Part shown: in pieces, positions 5,890 through 6,803 of the stretch
How the letters are laid out: each line of letters begins with the position of its first letter
Numbering within the stretch: the first letter of the stretch is position 1
From: Dehalococcoidales bacterium
GTDB lineage: Bacteria > Chloroflexota > Dehalococcoidia > Dehalococcoidales > RBG-16-60-22
Assembly (NCBI GenBank): GCA_030628245.1
Contig: DAOVRI010000090.1
Span: 1-6,803 of the forward strand
Length of the DNA: 6,803 bases
Direction of reading: 5' to 3'
Translations under genes and position numbers: made by a program
The notes under the pieces: model-generated
The model's input: the letters and a program-made list of their open reading frames with translations, nothing else
Told to the model about the DNA's origin: nothing
Databases searched by the model: none

Positions 5890-5943
5890 CTGCTTTTGTA
5901 GCTTATTTCGAGCGGAATTTCATTATCTTTATAAGGAGGAAAA

Positions 5944-6803
5944 GTGAAAGCGGCCATCTGTTATGAATTCGGCAAACCCCTGGTGATAGAGGAGGTGGAT
6001 TTGGACCCTCCGGGGAAGGGCGACGTGAAAATACGCATGGCGGCGGCGGCCATCTGCCACAGCGATATCCACGCCATAAAGGGAGAGCACGGTAATCTCC
6101 CCCTGCCGGCCATCCCCGGTCATGAAGTCGCCGGTTACGTGGAAGAAGTGGGTGATGGCGTTACCTATGTAAAACCCGGCGACCCCGTCATCGCCAGCAT
6201 TATGCCGGAGGGCTGCGGGCACTGCTACTATTGCCGTATCGGTCTTTCCAACCAGTGCCTGACCAATAAACTTTATCTGTTCGGGGAGGGGAGATATGTC
6301 AATAAAAAAGGCCAGCGTCTTACGCAGTATGCCGGCGCCGTGGCCGGCTTCGCCGAATACGCCGTGATTCCCGAGGTTAATCTGATGAAGGTGCCGGAGG
6401 ATTTACCCATGGACCGGGCATGTTTGCTCGCTTGCGGCGTCATTTCGGGGTTCGGGGCGGTGCTATACCGCGCTAAAGTTACGGCCAATAGCAGTGTCAC
6501 TGTTATCGGCTGCGGGGGTGTCGGCCTCAACGCCATACAGGGGGCGGCTTTCGTCGGGGCTTACCCTGTTATCGCCGTGGACGTACGCGACAGCAAGCTG
6601 GAGAGGGCGAAAAATTTCGGGGCGACGCATACGGTCAACGCGGCGAAAGAGAAAGACCCCATTAAAGCGGTGCAGGAAATAACGTACGGTCGCGGGGCCG
6701 ACTTCGTCATCGTGGCGGTGGCGGGAATCGAGATACTGCGGCGGGGCTTTTTAATGTCGGCGCCGGACGGCACCACGTGCGTTATCGGGCATGGCCACGG
6801 GGA
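5944..6803 (+). CDS. Zinc-dependent medium-chain alcohol dehydrogenase, 3' end cut by the window edge
   Basis: An open frame from GTG 5944 with AAGGAGG (5933-5939) just upstream; 286 codons are present before the right edge. The family is usually about 350-370 residues, so the last quarter is missing. The catalytic zinc ligands are C38, H60 and E61 (GHE motif) and probably C164. The structural zinc ligands are C91, C94, C97 and C105, all present. The Rossmann motif is GCGGVG (189-194), and D213 at the end of the next strand points to NAD rather than NADP. The family oxidises alcohols or reduces aldehydes and ketones reversibly in the cytoplasm. Substrate cannot be told; class III-like dehydrogenases and cyclic hydroxyacyl-CoA dehydrogenases are also built this way. 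It diverges from the cupin-AOR cluster across 162 bases, which suggests common regulation and a possible alcohol-to-aldehyde step before the AOR enzyme. Confidence 0.93.
   Translation, partial: MKAAICYEFGKPLVIEEVDLDPPGKGDVKIRMAAAAICHSDIHAIKGEHGNLPLPAIPGHEVAGYVEEVGDGVTYVKPGDPVIASIMPEGCGHCYYCRIGLSNQCLTNKLYLFGEGRYVNKKGQRLTQYAGAVAGFAEYAVIPEVNLMKVPEDLPMDRACLLACGVISGFGAVLYRAKVTANSSVTVIGCGGVGLNAIQGAAFVGAYPVIAVDVRDSKLERAKNFGATHTVNAAKEKDPIKAVQEITYGRGADFVIVAVAGIEILRRGFLMSAPDGTTCVIGHGHG

Noticed and set aside
1..6803. Search for CRISPR arrays, insertion sequences, transposase genes and long direct repeats
   Set aside because: I see no regularly spaced repeats, no transposase-like frame and no terminal inverted repeats. 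The repeated sequence present is explained by the cupin paralogs and the repeat inside the membrane protein.

Overview
The window is bacterial DNA, most likely from an anaerobe. The evidence is good Shine-Dalgarno sites, sigma-70-like promoter boxes, a tRNA with an encoded CCA end, and a predicted tungsten- or molybdenum-pterin oxidoreductase with multi-cluster ferredoxins. A subsurface Chloroflexota (Dehalococcoidia-like) or a similar anaerobe would fit, but that is a guess; nothing here fixes the taxon.

Layout. Bases 1-1084 (minus strand) hold a large acidic membrane protein that runs off the left edge. Next comes a plus-strand tRNA-Val(GAC) at 1212-1288 with a strong promoter just upstream. 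From 5781 down to 1363 the minus strand carries a seven-gene cluster, in transcription order: cupin protein 1 (5275-5781), a small two-cluster ferredoxin (5019-5231), cupin protein 2 (4480-4986), cupin protein 3 (3927-4352), a four-cysteine zinc-ribbon protein (3712-3915), an aldehyde ferredoxin oxidoreductase (AOR) family enzyme (1848-3734), and a four-cluster HycB-like ferredoxin (1363-1827). Diverging from the cluster across a 162-base gap, a zinc-dependent alcohol dehydrogenase starts at 5944 and runs off the right edge.

How the genes may work together. The AOR-type catalytic subunit and the 16-cysteine ferredoxin directly after it look like a two-subunit tungsten oxidoreductase, with the ferredoxin passing electrons on. 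The small ferredoxin may be a soluble acceptor or donor. The divergent alcohol dehydrogenase could make or consume the aldehyde that the AOR enzyme handles. The unusual part is the set of three cupin paralogs, which share a gap-free core with an extra conserved G-x-E-x-E-x-H motif between the two normal cupin motifs. I know of no described pathway that pairs an AOR, two ferredoxins, a zinc ribbon and three such cupins, so this cluster is the best candidate for an undescribed system. Its substrate cannot be read from the sequence.

Several starts were revised from ribosome-binding-site evidence: the AOR gene at ATG 3734, the downstream ferredoxin at ATG 1827, cupin 1 at ATG 5781, and the zinc ribbon at TTG 3915. 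No gene-free stretch exceeds 300 bases.
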